A DNA stretch of 64,000 nucleotides. Origin: Cerasicoccus maritimus (GTDB lineage Bacteria; Verrucomicrobiota; Verrucomicrobiia; Opitutales; Cerasicoccaceae). Positions within the stretch are counted from its first letter, which is position 1. Each line of letters opens with the position of its first letter. The translations under genes were made by a program, and so were the position numbers. A model generated the notes under the pieces. That model had not been told where the DNA came from and did not search any database. It saw only the letters and a program-made list of their open reading frames with translations. The stretch is taken from the NCBI GenBank assembly GCA_031296935.1, contig JAVDPD010000012.1:85495-149494 (forward strand), read 5' to 3'. Positions 28,769 to 39,111 of the stretch are shown in pieces.

Positions 28769-30208
28769 ATGTCCTTCTTCCTCCCATACCAGCAGCGCTG
28801 GATCGCTGACCCCGCGCCTTTCAAAATCATGGAAAAGTCGCGCCAAGTCGGCATCTCCTGGGCCAGTGCCTACGCCTGCGTCCGCCGCGCCGCCCGCCAC
28901 GGCCAGCGTCTCGACACCTGGGTCAGCTCCCGCGACGCCATTCAGGCGCAGCTGTTCTTGGAAGACTGCCGCGCCTTCGCCGACACATTGAACCTCGCTG
29001 CCACTCAACTCGTAGCCCCCCTCCTCCCGGGTAAAAACAGTGCCAACAACCAAACGCTTCGCTTCGCCACCGGCCCGCGCATTCACTCCCTCACCAGCAA
29101 CCCCGATGCGCAGGCCGGCAAGCGCGGAGCCCGCGTGCTCGACGAGTTCGCGCTCCACCGCAACCCCCGCCAACTCTACGCCATCGCCGCGCCCGGCCTC
29201 ACCTGGGGCGGCCAGCTGGAGATCATTTCCACACACCGAGGCGCGCAAAATTACTTCAACGAGCTCGTCAACGAAGCACGCCACGGCGGCAACCCCAAGG
29301 GCATCTCCCTGCACCGCGTCACTCTCGAAGACGCACTCGACCAAGGCTTCCTGGCGCGCCTCAAAACCAAGCTCCCCGCCGACGACCCACGCCAGCAAAT
29401 GGACGACGCCGACTACTTTAACTTTGTGCGGCAAAGTTGCACGGACGAAGAAACCTTTCTCCAAGAGTACTGCTGCGTCCCTGCCGACGACCAAAGCTCC
29501 TTCCTGCCTTGGGACCTCATTGCCGCTGCTGAATACAGCGAGCAAGACACCTGGGAACTCGACCTGCTCACCCTTAAGATCGGAAGCCGGAAATCAGAGA
29601 TCGAAAATCAGAAGTCAGAGATCCGACCTCCGTCCTCCGAACACCGACCTCCGAACACCGTCCACCGGGACTCCGTATTCTACCTCGGCGTCGATATCGG
29701 ACGCGACCACGACCTCTCAGTCTTCTGGCTCGTCGAAGCCATCGGCGACCAAACTTTGTCACGCAAAGTAATCTGCCTGCGCGACACGCCGTTTGCCGAG
29801 CAAGAGGCCACGCTCGACTCCCTCATGCGCCTGCCCGGCCTTCGCCGCGCCTGCATCGACCAGACCGGCCTCGGGCGCCAGTTCGCCGAGCGTGCCCGCG
29901 AACGCTATGGTCGCTACCGCATCGAAGGCGTCACCTTCACACCCGCGCTGAAAGAGTCCCTCGCCTACCCGCTCCGCAGCGCCCTCGAGGAGCGCCGCGT
30001 AAAGATCCCACATTGCAAGGACATCCGCGCCGACCTGCGCGCCATCAAAAAAGAAGCCACCACAGCAGGCCACATCCGTTTCAGCGCCGACCGCGGCCCC
30101 AGCGGTCACGCCGATCGATTCTGGGCACTCGCCCTCGCCCTGCATGCTTCCACTAAAACCAAGCCACGCCTCCACCTGCAACGCATTCAGCTCTCACGCC
30201 CTTACTAA
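28769..30208 (+). CDS. Phage terminase large subunit (Mu gp28-like)
   Basis: A 479-residue packaging ATPase/nuclease. The N-terminal ATPase has the deviant Walker A KSRQVGIS (23-30) typical of Mu-like TerL, and the Walker B region ARVLDEFAL. The C-terminal nuclease domain starts at FYLGVDIGRDHDLSVFW (Asp residues for metal binding) and includes IDQTGLGRQFAERARERYG. Residues about 269-301 are an odd insertion (KIGSRKSEIENQKSE, then RPPSSEHRPPNTVHRD) encoded by a low-complexity repeat at the ATPase/nuclease junction. Two CTTTG-N5-CAAAG palindromes also lie in frame. The start follows the CYTACACAC tract; an upstream ATG at 28508 would translate the repeat and is rejected. Confidence 0.9.
   Translation: MSFFLPYQQRWIADPAPFKIMEKSRQVGISWASAYACVRRAARHGQRLDTWVSSRDAIQAQLFLEDCRAFADTLNLAATQLVAPLLPGKNSANNQTLRFATGPRIHSLTSNPDAQAGKRGARVLDEFALHRNPRQLYAIAAPGLTWGGQLEIISTHRGAQNYFNELVNEARHGGNPKGISLHRVTLEDALDQGFLARLKTKLPADDPRQQMDDADYFNFVRQSCTDEETFLQEYCCVPADDQSSFLPWDLIAAAEYSEQDTWELDLLTLKIGSRKSEIENQKSEIRPPSSEHRPPNTVHRDSVFYLGVDIGRDHDLSVFWLVEAIGDQTLSRKVICLRDTPFAEQEATLDSLMRLPGLRRACIDQTGLGRQFAERARERYGRYRIEGVTFTPALKESLAYPLRSALEERRVKIPHCKDIRADLRAIKKEATTAGHIRFSADRGPSGHADRFWALALALHASTKTKPRLHLQRIQLSRPY
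29575..29670. repeat. Low-complexity repeat inserted in the terminase gene
   Basis: Iterations of (A/G)GAAATCAGAGATC-type units followed by CCGACCTCCG / CCGAACACCG units, about 96 bp, a multiple of three. They encode a Ser/Glu/Lys then Pro-rich linker between the two terminase domains. Confidence 0.65.
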
Positions 30209-30270
30209 CTCTGCAACGCAAAGCAAACGAACGGCGATGAAAGAGCATGGCCCGCAATCCCACCACACAG

Positions 30271-30300
30271 CGGCTTGTCTGGAGACTGCGCCCTACCTTT
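30271..30300 (+). repeat. 30-bp dispersed repeat (GCGGCTTGTCTGGAGACTGC family), copy 1
   Basis: Begins GCGGCTTGTCTGGAGACTGC and ends GCCCTACCTT. Near-identical copies occur at 63274-63303 (inverted) and 63468-63497. It lies in the 140-bp gap between terminase and portal genes. Confidence 0.75.
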
Positions 30301-30348
30301 TCCAACACACCTAAAACTTAAAACCTAATTCCTAAAACCTAACCGACC

Positions 30349-31527
30349 ATGAAAACAGCCACCGCCATCCATCCTAACCGACTGCGCCGCTCCCGCCGCG
30401 CCGCATTCAGCCCCGTCCGCAACCTCACGCCTGAGAGCCTCACCCGCCAGCTCGACGCATTTCACGCTGGCTCGCTCGCCGAGGCCGCCCGTCTGTGGGA
30501 AGTCATCGAGCAGCGCGACGACATCGTTAAATCCGTTGCCACCAAGCGCAAGAAGGCACCCGCACGTTTCGGCTGGGACATCATTGCCGAGGACAGCTCG
30601 CCGCAAGCTTTGCGTCACAAAGCTTCACTAGAGCAGTTTTATCAAAACGTCGAAGCCACCAGCGCCGTCGACCAAAACGAACGCGGCGGCATGGGCCTGC
30701 TCATTCGCCAAATGATGGACGCCATCGGCAAGCGTTACGCCGTCCACGAAATCGTCTGGCGCCCACAGGCTGGCGCCGAGGCGTCGCTCAGCGCGAGCTT
30801 CCGCTTCGTCCCGCTCTGGTTCTTTGAAAACCGCACCGGCGCGCTACGCCTCCTCCCCAACGACGCCGCGCAGGAAGGCCAAAGCCTCCGCGACGGCGAG
30901 TGGCTCATCACCACCGGCGACGGCCTCATGGAGGCGACCAGCGTGGCCTACCTCTTCAAGCACCTCCCCCTCCGCGACTGGCTCGTCTACTGCGAGCGCA
31001 ACGGCATGCCCGGCGTCCGCGGCGTGACCGACGCCACACCTGGCAGCGCCGAGTGGGATGAGGCTCTCGACGCCGTTCAGCAGTTTGGCACGGACTTCCG
31101 CGCCCTCATGTCGACCGGCACCGAGATCGAAGTCGTCGACCTCACCCACGGCAACAGCCTCCCCTACCCAGCCCTCATCGAACGCATGGATAAAACCATT
31201 GCCACGCTCTGGCGCGGCTCGCCGATGGGCACCATCCAGGACAGTGGCACCGGCATCAGCCTCATGGGCAAAGAGACCGCGCTGATCGAACGCGAAGATG
31301 TCACCCACCTATCAGAAATCCTCCACGGTCAGGTCGACCGCTGGGTTACACAATACCTCTTCGGCGAGGCACCCCGCGCTCGCATCCAGATCCGTCATAA
31401 AGACGCGGGCCCATCGGTCAATGAAGTCGACGAAACCCGCGAAGTCATCGCCGAAGCCTTGCCCAAAGCATTCGGCAGTTTCTTCCAACGCTTTTTCCAA
31501 CCGCAAACTTTGCAAGACAAAGCTTAA
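30349..31527 (+). CDS. DUF935 phage portal protein (Mu gp29-like)
   Basis: A 392-residue portal subunit of the DUF935 family, forming the dodecameric ring through which DNA enters the head. Typical segments: WEVIEQRDDIVKSVATKRKK, HEIVWRPQAGAEASL, WLVYCERNGMPGVRGV and LWRGSPMGTIQ. It is slightly shorter than Mu gp29. Two CTTTG-N5-CAAAG palindromes are in frame, the second forming the C-terminus (QTLQDKA). The start follows the leader CTTAAAACCTAATTCCTAAA, nearly identical to that of the holin-like gene. In Mu, a gp30/MuF gene follows; here it is absent. Confidence 0.9.
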   Translation: MKTATAIHPNRLRRSRRAAFSPVRNLTPESLTRQLDAFHAGSLAEAARLWEVIEQRDDIVKSVATKRKKAPARFGWDIIAEDSSPQALRHKASLEQFYQNVEATSAVDQNERGGMGLLIRQMMDAIGKRYAVHEIVWRPQAGAEASLSASFRFVPLWFFENRTGALRLLPNDAAQEGQSLRDGEWLITTGDGLMEATSVAYLFKHLPLRDWLVYCERNGMPGVRGVTDATPGSAEWDEALDAVQQFGTDFRALMSTGTEIEVVDLTHGNSLPYPALIERMDKTIATLWRGSPMGTIQDSGTGISLMGKETALIEREDVTHLSEILHGQVDRWVTQYLFGEAPRARIQIRHKDAGPSVNEVDETREVIAEALPKAFGSFFQRFFQPQTLQDKA

Positions 31528-31559
31528 CCACCAACCGCACGACGACGACACGCATCGCC

Positions 31560-31612
31560 CTCCACCTTACCCACCCTACACACCCTACCCACCTTACACA
31601 CCCTACCCACTT
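31560..31612. repeat. CYTACACAC iteration tract before the phage protease gene
   Basis: Six units of CCTTACCCACC, CCTACACACC and similar, ending 2 bp before the ATG. Same family as the tracts at 27236, 27810 and 28680. Confidence 0.7.
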
Positions 31613-32500
31613 ATGAACCAATCCATCACCTCCACCGGTCTCTGCAACGAGATCCCCTCCGTCACGCAGCGCAGCAGCGCCTGGCTCCGCCTCGCCGAGT
31701 ATGGCGACTGGCCGCACAGCCAGGGACTGCAACGCTTTAACCGCTCGTCCGCCGAGCAGCTCGTGAGGCATTTCAAGAGCCTGCGCGGTCGCCTCGCCCG
31801 CAAGTTCGGCGGCCTGCCGGTTTACATCGGTCATCCGGACGACGAGCACTTTGCAGGACAAAGTGGCCACGCTGACACCCGCGCCTATGCGTGGATCGAA
31901 GCGCTCGACGCTCGCCCGGACGGGCTCTACGTCCTCCCCCGCTGGTCCGACGCCGGCCAGAACCTGCTCCGCAATGCGTTCTATAAATTCCTCTCACCGC
32001 GCTGGGCGATGAAGCCGCTCGGCGACGGCGTCTTCGAGCCCGTCCGCCTGATCTCCGTCGGTCTAACGAACCAGCCCAATATCCCGGGCGACGCCATCGC
32101 CAACGAAGCCACCGGCGACGATGCTTCCCCCTCCCCCCAGGTCAACGCCGATGCCGACTGGACCAACGTCCTTGCCAACGAGCGACAGGAGCGCATCGGC
32201 GTCATCCTCGACAACGCAGTCCTCACCGGCGTCATCGCGCCAAACGAACGCGAGCGCTGGCAGGCGGGCCTCACTGCGGACTTCGAGCTCGGCCTCAGTG
32301 AGCTCAAGACCCGCCGCCCCTCCCTGAAGACCACCGCCAGCACGCTGAACCTAAACCTCCGCCAGGCCAGCAACGCGAGCCGCGGCTTTCTGGACCACGT
32401 GAACGAGCGCATTGCGCAAACCGGCGAACCTTTCGCCACGGCATGGAAAGCCGTCAAGCAAGAGCGCCCGGAGCTCTTTGAAGAACTCAATACTTTTTAA
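31613..32500 (+). CDS. Mu protein I-like head maturation protease
   Basis: A 295-residue phage protease/scaffold. The N-terminal half matches Mu I-like proteases: FNRSSAEQLVRHFKSLRGR, VYIGHPDDEHF (catalytic His region), WIEALDARPDGLYVLPRWSD, YKFLSPRWAM, LISVGLTNQPNIPG. The C-terminal half is a charged, helical scaffold-like segment. It probably processes head proteins during assembly. A palindrome interrupts the catalytic region in frame (HFAGQSGHAD). The start at 31613 directly follows the repeat tract; the longer open frame upstream overlaps the portal gene and is rejected. Confidence 0.88.
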   Translation: MNQSITSTGLCNEIPSVTQRSSAWLRLAEYGDWPHSQGLQRFNRSSAEQLVRHFKSLRGRLARKFGGLPVYIGHPDDEHFAGQSGHADTRAYAWIEALDARPDGLYVLPRWSDAGQNLLRNAFYKFLSPRWAMKPLGDGVFEPVRLISVGLTNQPNIPGDAIANEATGDDASPSPQVNADADWTNVLANERQERIGVILDNAVLTGVIAPNERERWQAGLTADFELGLSELKTRRPSLKTTASTLNLNLRQASNASRGFLDHVNERIAQTGEPFATAWKAVKQERPELFEELNTF

Positions 32501-32563
32501 CGCAAAGTAGCTCTGTGCTGCAAAGCGTTTAACCCAAAACAACCAAGATAGAAAAACAAAATC

Positions 32564-33106
32564 ATGAATACACTAAACGATATCCTCCGCGCCCTCTTCG
32601 GCTCGCGCCCCGTCTTTGCGAATGTCGCAACCGGCGTCCACGAAGGCGGCCTGACCCGTAAACTGTCCTACGCAATTAGCGAACGTTACTTGCTCGGCGC
32701 TGGCACCTTGAGCGAAAGTGAAGTAACGCTTTGCGGCTCAGACCAAATGCCGCTCGGCGTGATCACTGACTCAGGCAGCGCTGGCGACTACGTCAATGTA
32801 GCGCCGTTGGGCAACGCGTCTTCAACACTGCTGATGGTCGCCAGCGAGGCGATTACCGCCGGTAGTCCGGTCTATGTCGCAGACGACGGCCAAGTACAGA
32901 ACGAACCGGAGTTCGCCGGTGAGTATTACCACGTCGGCCATGCACTGAGCTCCGCCAGCACCGCAGGAGATCTGATCGAAGTGATCCCGCAAACACCCGC
33001 GAAGACGATCATCATCGACGCCTTTACCGGCACGGCCAGCTCCGACATCGCATCGCTGGGCGCCGCGCTCGCGGATGCGCCCGACAAAGTGATCGTCCTC
33101 TCCTAA
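32564..33106 (+). CDS. Phage head decoration / capsid cement protein (DUF2190-like)
   Basis: A 180-residue beta-rich protein. The pattern YLLGAGTLSESEVTLCGSDQ, PLGVITDSGSAGDYVNVAPL, AITAGSPVYVADDGQV and YYHVGHALSSASTAGDLIEV is that of capsid cement proteins that bind the outside of phage heads. The last 35 residues (IIIDAFTGTASSDIASLGAA) are an extra tail beyond the core. It sits between protease and capsid genes, as expected for decoration proteins. The leader is A-rich with no Shine-Dalgarno. Confidence 0.8.
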   Translation: MNTLNDILRALFGSRPVFANVATGVHEGGLTRKLSYAISERYLLGAGTLSESEVTLCGSDQMPLGVITDSGSAGDYVNVAPLGNASSTLLMVASEAITAGSPVYVADDGQVQNEPEFAGEYYHVGHALSSASTAGDLIEVIPQTPAKTIIIDAFTGTASSDIASLGAALADAPDKVIVLS

Positions 33107-33154
33107 CCCTCCCCCCCTCCAATCCATAAAACAAACTCCCAAGCAAAAAACATC

Positions 33155-34078
33155 ATGACTACACCCGCCATCAATGAAATCCACGCGGCCAACGAAAGCC
33201 GTTTTAACGCCGCTCACTTCAGCGAAGCCCTCACCGCGTTTACCGTCGGTTGGAAAGACCCGGAGAACCTCGCCGCGCTGCTCGACTTTGTCGCGCCGAG
33301 CGTGCCGGTCGGCCGTCGTTTTGAGTTCCAGAAAGCGAACAACGCCGAGGCGTTTTTCTCCGAGACGGATGACATCCGCGCAATCGGCAGCGCCTTCAAG
33401 CGCGTCGAATACACCGGCGAAATCGTTCAGGCAAAAACGCTCAACAAGGGCCTGACAATCCGCATCGACCACGACGAGATCACCACCGACGACTGGGAAG
33501 AGCGCACCGTGCAAATCCTGCTCCAACGCCTGTGGCGCAATGAGCTCCGCCGCGCCATCACCGCGCTCGACACTGCCGCGACCAATGCAGCCAAGGTGTG
33601 GGACAACGCGAGCAACCCAGACGGCGACTTGCGCGCCATGCTCATTGCCGCAGCAGATGAATCTGGCGTGCGCCCGAACCGCCTCATCCTCGGTGAAGGC
33701 GCGTGGGATCTCCGCGCGAGCGCCTATGAAAGCCAAGACAACGCCGGCGCCAATGCAGGCGCGAGCTACACGCTCGATCAACTCGCCAAGAAGCTCTTCC
33801 TGGAAGATGCCCGCGTGTTCTCCTCGCGTTACCAAAGCACGGCTTCGGCCAAAAGCGCCATTGTCGGCAACGCGGTTTACGCGTTCTTCGGCCAACAGGC
33901 GCTGAGCAAGGACGAGCCGTCGAACCTGAAGCGCTTCGTCACCCCCACCGACGGCGGCGACTTCCGCGTGTATCGCGAAGACCACGCGAAGTTCACCGAC
34001 ATCACCGTGGAGCACTACAGCTCCGTCATCGCCACCAGCGACCTCGGCGTGCGCAAGCTCTCGGTGTCCGCCTCCTAA
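33155..34078 (+). CDS. Phage major capsid protein
   Basis: A 307-residue capsid subunit of HK97-type fold, Mu gpT-like group by context. Features: RRFEFQKANNAEAFFSETDD (exposed arm region), EERTVQILLQRLWRNELRRA (spine-helix-like), the internal LILGEGAWDLRASAYESQ and a C-terminal beta segment FRVYREDHAKFTDITVEHY. The sequence is full length and intact. It is the last gene of the cassette; no tail or head-completion gene follows before tag. The leader is A-rich. Confidence 0.85.
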   Translation: MTTPAINEIHAANESRFNAAHFSEALTAFTVGWKDPENLAALLDFVAPSVPVGRRFEFQKANNAEAFFSETDDIRAIGSAFKRVEYTGEIVQAKTLNKGLTIRIDHDEITTDDWEERTVQILLQRLWRNELRRAITALDTAATNAAKVWDNASNPDGDLRAMLIAAADESGVRPNRLILGEGAWDLRASAYESQDNAGANAGASYTLDQLAKKLFLEDARVFSSRYQSTASAKSAIVGNAVYAFFGQQALSKDEPSNLKRFVTPTDGGDFRVYREDHAKFTDITVEHYSSVIATSDLGVRKLSVSAS

Positions 34079-34127
34079 CCTCAATACAACGAACTAAACC
34101 AACTGTGTTGCCGAGTTAACTAAAGCG

Positions 34128-34156
34128 CGCGCGGGCCGTCCGATCCGGTCCGCGCG
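34128..34156 (+). other. G+C-rich hairpin after the capsid gene
   Basis: Arms CGCGCGGGCC (34128-34137) and GGTCCGCGCG (34147-34156) pair with one wobble around a 9-nt loop. A T-run follows only after about 14 nt, so it may be an imperfect terminator of the head cassette. Confidence 0.45.
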
Positions 34157-34298
34157 TCAGCGTCTCACTGAACGAGAGATTTTTCCAGCATGCAACGAAA
34201 CCAAACTGGTCATAAGGACGGTGTTAAGAAGGGGTGTTACAAAATGCGGCTGAAGGTGAGTGCGATGACTCGGAACAATCAGCCCCCCTTTGACTTGT

Positions 34299-34864
34299 TT
34301 AGCCCCGCAATTCTTGATGCCGGAAACAATCAGTCGTGTGGTCGTTGACCATGCCGACGGCCTGCATGAAGGCGTAGCAGATGGTGGAACCGACGAAGTT
34401 GAAGCCGCGCTTTTTTAAGTCCTTGCTCAGGGCGTCGGAGATCGTGGTCTTTGCGGGGACTTCGGACAGCGAGCTCCAGGTATTTTGGATCGGCGCGCCA
34501 TCGACGAAGCGCCACAGGTAGTTGTTGAAGCTGCCAAATTCTTCGATGATCGCCAGCGTGCCGCGGGCGTTCTTCACGAGTGATTCCACCTTCAGCCGGT
34601 TGCGGATGATGCCCTCGTTCGCGAGGAGTGTTTCCAAATCCTTGGGCCCAAATTCCGCTATGCGCGCGTAGTCGAAATCGTGCAGCGCTGCGCGGTAGTG
34701 CTCGCGTTTGCGGAGGACAGTTATCCAGCTGAGGCCGGCCTGCGCGCCTTCGAGGATGATGAATTCAAAGAGCTTGCGGTCGTCGTGAACGGGGACGCCC
34801 CACTCGCGGTCGTGGTAGTCGACGTAGAGCGGGTCATCGCCGCACCATTCACAACGATGCGGGC

Positions 34865-34868
<4 letters not shown>
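34299..34868 (-). CDS. tag: DNA-3-methyladenine glycosylase I
   Basis: A 189-residue base-excision repair enzyme removing 3-methyladenine. It has the Tag zinc/HhH family signature: [40 protein letters not shown] and [20 protein letters not shown] with DHTTDCFRH at the end (zinc ligands Cys and His). The ATG at 34868 overlaps the stop of the upstream DUF255 gene by four bases (ATGA), so the two are translationally coupled. An upstream in-frame ATG at 34988 is inside that gene and lacks family sequence. Confidence 0.92.
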
Positions 34869-36880
<2,012 letters not shown>

Positions 36881-36885
36881 AAAAA

Positions 36886-37059
36886 TTACAGAGCGGATTT
36901 CAAATAAAGCAGGATGCCGACGACGGCCCCCGCCGCTGCGAGGAGCCCGATCACGGCGCACCCGATCGGGATTTGGCGCACGCCTTCCCCGCACCGTCCG
37001 CAATAGTCGGCGTCTTTGGGCAAAGGGTTTTCGCATTCTCGACAGACTCTCTTACTCAT
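36886..37059 (-). CDS. 57-residue zinc-ribbon membrane protein
   Basis: A small gene five bases upstream of the DUF255 gene. It encodes [20 protein letters not shown] followed by GRCGEG, a C-x2-C-x9-C-x2-C zinc ribbon, then [19 protein letters not shown], a single membrane helix, and a short LYLKSAL end. Proteins with one N-terminal zinc ribbon and one helix are common in bacteria and of unknown function. Codon pattern and tight spacing to the DUF255 gene support it as a real gene in the same operon. Confidence 0.75.
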   Translation of the reverse strand: MSKRVCRECENPLPKDADYCGRCGEGVRQIPIGCAVIGLLAAAGAVVGILLYLKSAL

Positions 37060-37198
37060 CGACGGTTAGCTTGGGCCGTGAGCGCGCGGAGACCAGCGTA
37101 AAGTTCGAAGCCGCACCACAGGCTCAACCATTGGGAATGACGGGCGACTGACGCTCGACCATCCTTTCACCTTCTTGCGCCAAGCGATAGCGACGCGA

Positions 37199-39010
37199 TT
37201 ATTCTCCCTCGGCAGCCAAGCGCATGAAGACCAGGGTGGCGCCCTCCTTCGGGCTGATCTTAGATTTCGCGTTGAAGATGTGGACGTCGCCCTCCTCTTC
37301 AATGCAAAAAAGCAGCACCGCGCGCGCGCCGTATTCTTCATCGAAGGCGGACATATCGAAATTCTCGCGCAGCGTGATGTGTTCGAAAGTGGCGCCGCCA
37401 GCCAACTGCTTTTCAAAGAAGCCGTAAGTCGCATCTTCAGCAAACAGCGGGTTCATCTTCTTGGACTGGTTGTCCTGAGGGTTGGTGCTCTTCTCCGGAA
37501 GCAGGTGGTAGATATCGGCGCGCTCGATGTAGTCATGCAGCGTGGTCTGGGCAAAGGCGTTGACCTCGTCATTGGCGGTCAGTGCGACGGCGTGGCCGAT
37601 GTTGGAGAAATCCAGCTCCTCCAGGAATTCTTCGGAAAAGACATTACCGGGGTGTGCGGTCAGCTCTTGCCGACGCGCACGGTGAACATGAAAGCGGTTG
37701 GAGTCGATCAGGACGACATCGCCGCCGGCCTGTTTGAGCTCACTTGCCATTTTAATGGCCCAGTCGTGCGCGCCGATAAACAATACGCCCTGCGGGTCCA
37801 GGTTGGACAGCCCGAGCTTGGCCGAAAGCGGCGCCGCTAACAGCCCATAAAAACCCACCGTCCCTACGACCACGAGCAGCATGACGGCCATCATTTTATC
37901 GGCATCGGCCACCCCTGCTTCTGAGAGCTTGAGCGTGAAAAGCGATGTCAGCGCCACGGCCACAATCCCTCGCGGGGCGAGCATCATGAGCAGCACGCGC
38001 TCTTTCCAGGACGTGCCCGAGCCGATGGTCGACACGAGAATCGCCGCCGGGCGCACGATGACGATCAAGCCCACCACGAAAAGCACACTGTTAACACTGA
38101 TCGCGTTGACCGTCTCCGGTGAAACCCGCGCCGCCAGCAAGATAAACAACATCGAGATGAGCAGGATTTGCAGGTTCTCCTTAAAAGCCGAGATGTGACG
38201 CACGTCGAAGAGCTTTTGGTTGCCCATGATGATGCCCAGCAGCGTCACAGTCAGCAGGCCAGATTCTTCCTGGAGGTGATTCGAGACGCCAAATGAACCC
38301 AACACCAGCGCGAGGACCACGAAATTGTGCAAAAACTCAGGCAGCAATTTCAGCTTCACCAAGCCAAGGAGCAGACCGCCACTAAGCGCCGAGAAGATAA
38401 CGCCGATGCCAATTGTTTTCAGCAAGCCCAGCATTACGATCATGCTGCCAGCCATATCTTCGTGCCCATGACCGCCACCCCGGTTTGAGAGCAAGACCTC
38501 AAATACGAGCACTGCCAGGATCACACCAATGGGATCATTAAGAATACCCTCCCACTTGGCCATGTATTTGACCTTCCCGCGTGGGCGAATGGTGCGCAAC
38601 ATTGGCCCGATCACCGTCGGCCCAGTCACGGTCAACAGCGCGGCAAACAAGGCGCTCAGCATGCTGTCGAAGCCCAGAAAGAATTTGGCCAGCGCAAAGG
38701 TGATGCCCCAGGTAACGACCACGCCCAGCGACACCAGCCGGACAATCGTCACCCCGGCCTCTCGCAAGTCCGAAAATTTTAAGGTGAGTCCCCCCTCAAA
38801 TAATATGATCGCCACCGCGGCCGAAACTATGGGAAAAAGAAGATCACCAAGCACTGCATCCGGGTTGATCCACCCAGTGACCGGTCCAACCAAGAATCCT
38901 GCTCCCAGCAAAAGCAGGATCGCCGGGATCTTGAGTTTCCAACCCACCCACTGCGCAATCGCGCCCAATGCGATGATCCAGGCGAAGCTGCCATAAATCG
39001 AAACCTCCAT
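37199..39010 (-). CDS. CPA1-type cation:proton antiporter with C-terminal TrkA-like domain
   Basis: A 603-residue inner-membrane antiporter. About 12 helices from residue 1 to 400, with IILFEGGLTLKFSDLREAG and LNDPIGVILAVLVFEVLL (the ND motif of CPA transporters) and MLAPRGIVAVALTSLFTLK. The C-terminal part (VLFIGAHDWAIKMASELKQA, VVLIDSNRFHVHRARRQ) is a nucleotide-binding TrkA-N/RCK-like domain that probably gates transport. Exchanges Na+ or K+ for H+. It is divergent from the AspT-type transporter that also carries RCK-C domains. Confidence 0.88.
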   Translation of the reverse strand: MEVSIYGSFAWIIALGAIAQWVGWKLKIPAILLLLGAGFLVGPVTGWINPDAVLGDLLFPIVSAAVAIILFEGGLTLKFSDLREAGVTIVRLVSLGVVVTWGITFALAKFFLGFDSMLSALFAALLTVTGPTVIGPMLRTIRPRGKVKYMAKWEGILNDPIGVILAVLVFEVLLSNRGGGHGHEDMAGSMIVMLGLLKTIGIGVIFSALSGGLLLGLVKLKLLPEFLHNFVVLALVLGSFGVSNHLQEESGLLTVTLLGIIMGNQKLFDVRHISAFKENLQILLISMLFILLAARVSPETVNAISVNSVLFVVGLIVIVRPAAILVSTIGSGTSWKERVLLMMLAPRGIVAVALTSLFTLKLSEAGVADADKMMAVMLLVVVGTVGFYGLLAAPLSAKLGLSNLDPQGVLFIGAHDWAIKMASELKQAGGDVVLIDSNRFHVHRARRQELTAHPGNVFSEEFLEELDFSNIGHAVALTANDEVNAFAQTTLHDYIERADIYHLLPEKSTNPQDNQSKKMNPLFAEDATYGFFEKQLAGGATFEHITLRENFDMSAFDEEYGARAVLLFCIEEEGDVHIFNAKSKISPKEGATLVFMRLAAEGE

Positions 39011-39111
39011 TGAGGCACAAGGCTTTGATTTTCAAAGCCCATCGCAACTCAAAAGAACATTAATGTTTTTTATTGCATAAATACTCAGAATTAGCATCAC
39101 TTAAACCGCTT

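Noticed and set aside
27236-31612. CRISPR arrays made of the CYTACACAC tracts
   Set aside because: Units are 8-10 bp and continuous, with no spacers and no cas genes nearby.
32822-34084. 420-residue antisense frame opposite decoration and capsid genes
   Set aside because: It mirrors high G+C codon structure of the true genes and shows no family motif.
23956-34200. Integration of the phage cassette at tRNA-Gly
   Set aside because: No second copy of the tRNA 3' end was seen on the far side, two unrelated genes lie between, and no integrase is present.
39073-39111. Earlier start of the AspT-type transporter
   Set aside because: The extra 13 residues do not resemble the family N-terminus. It cannot be excluded, because neither start has a Shine-Dalgarno.
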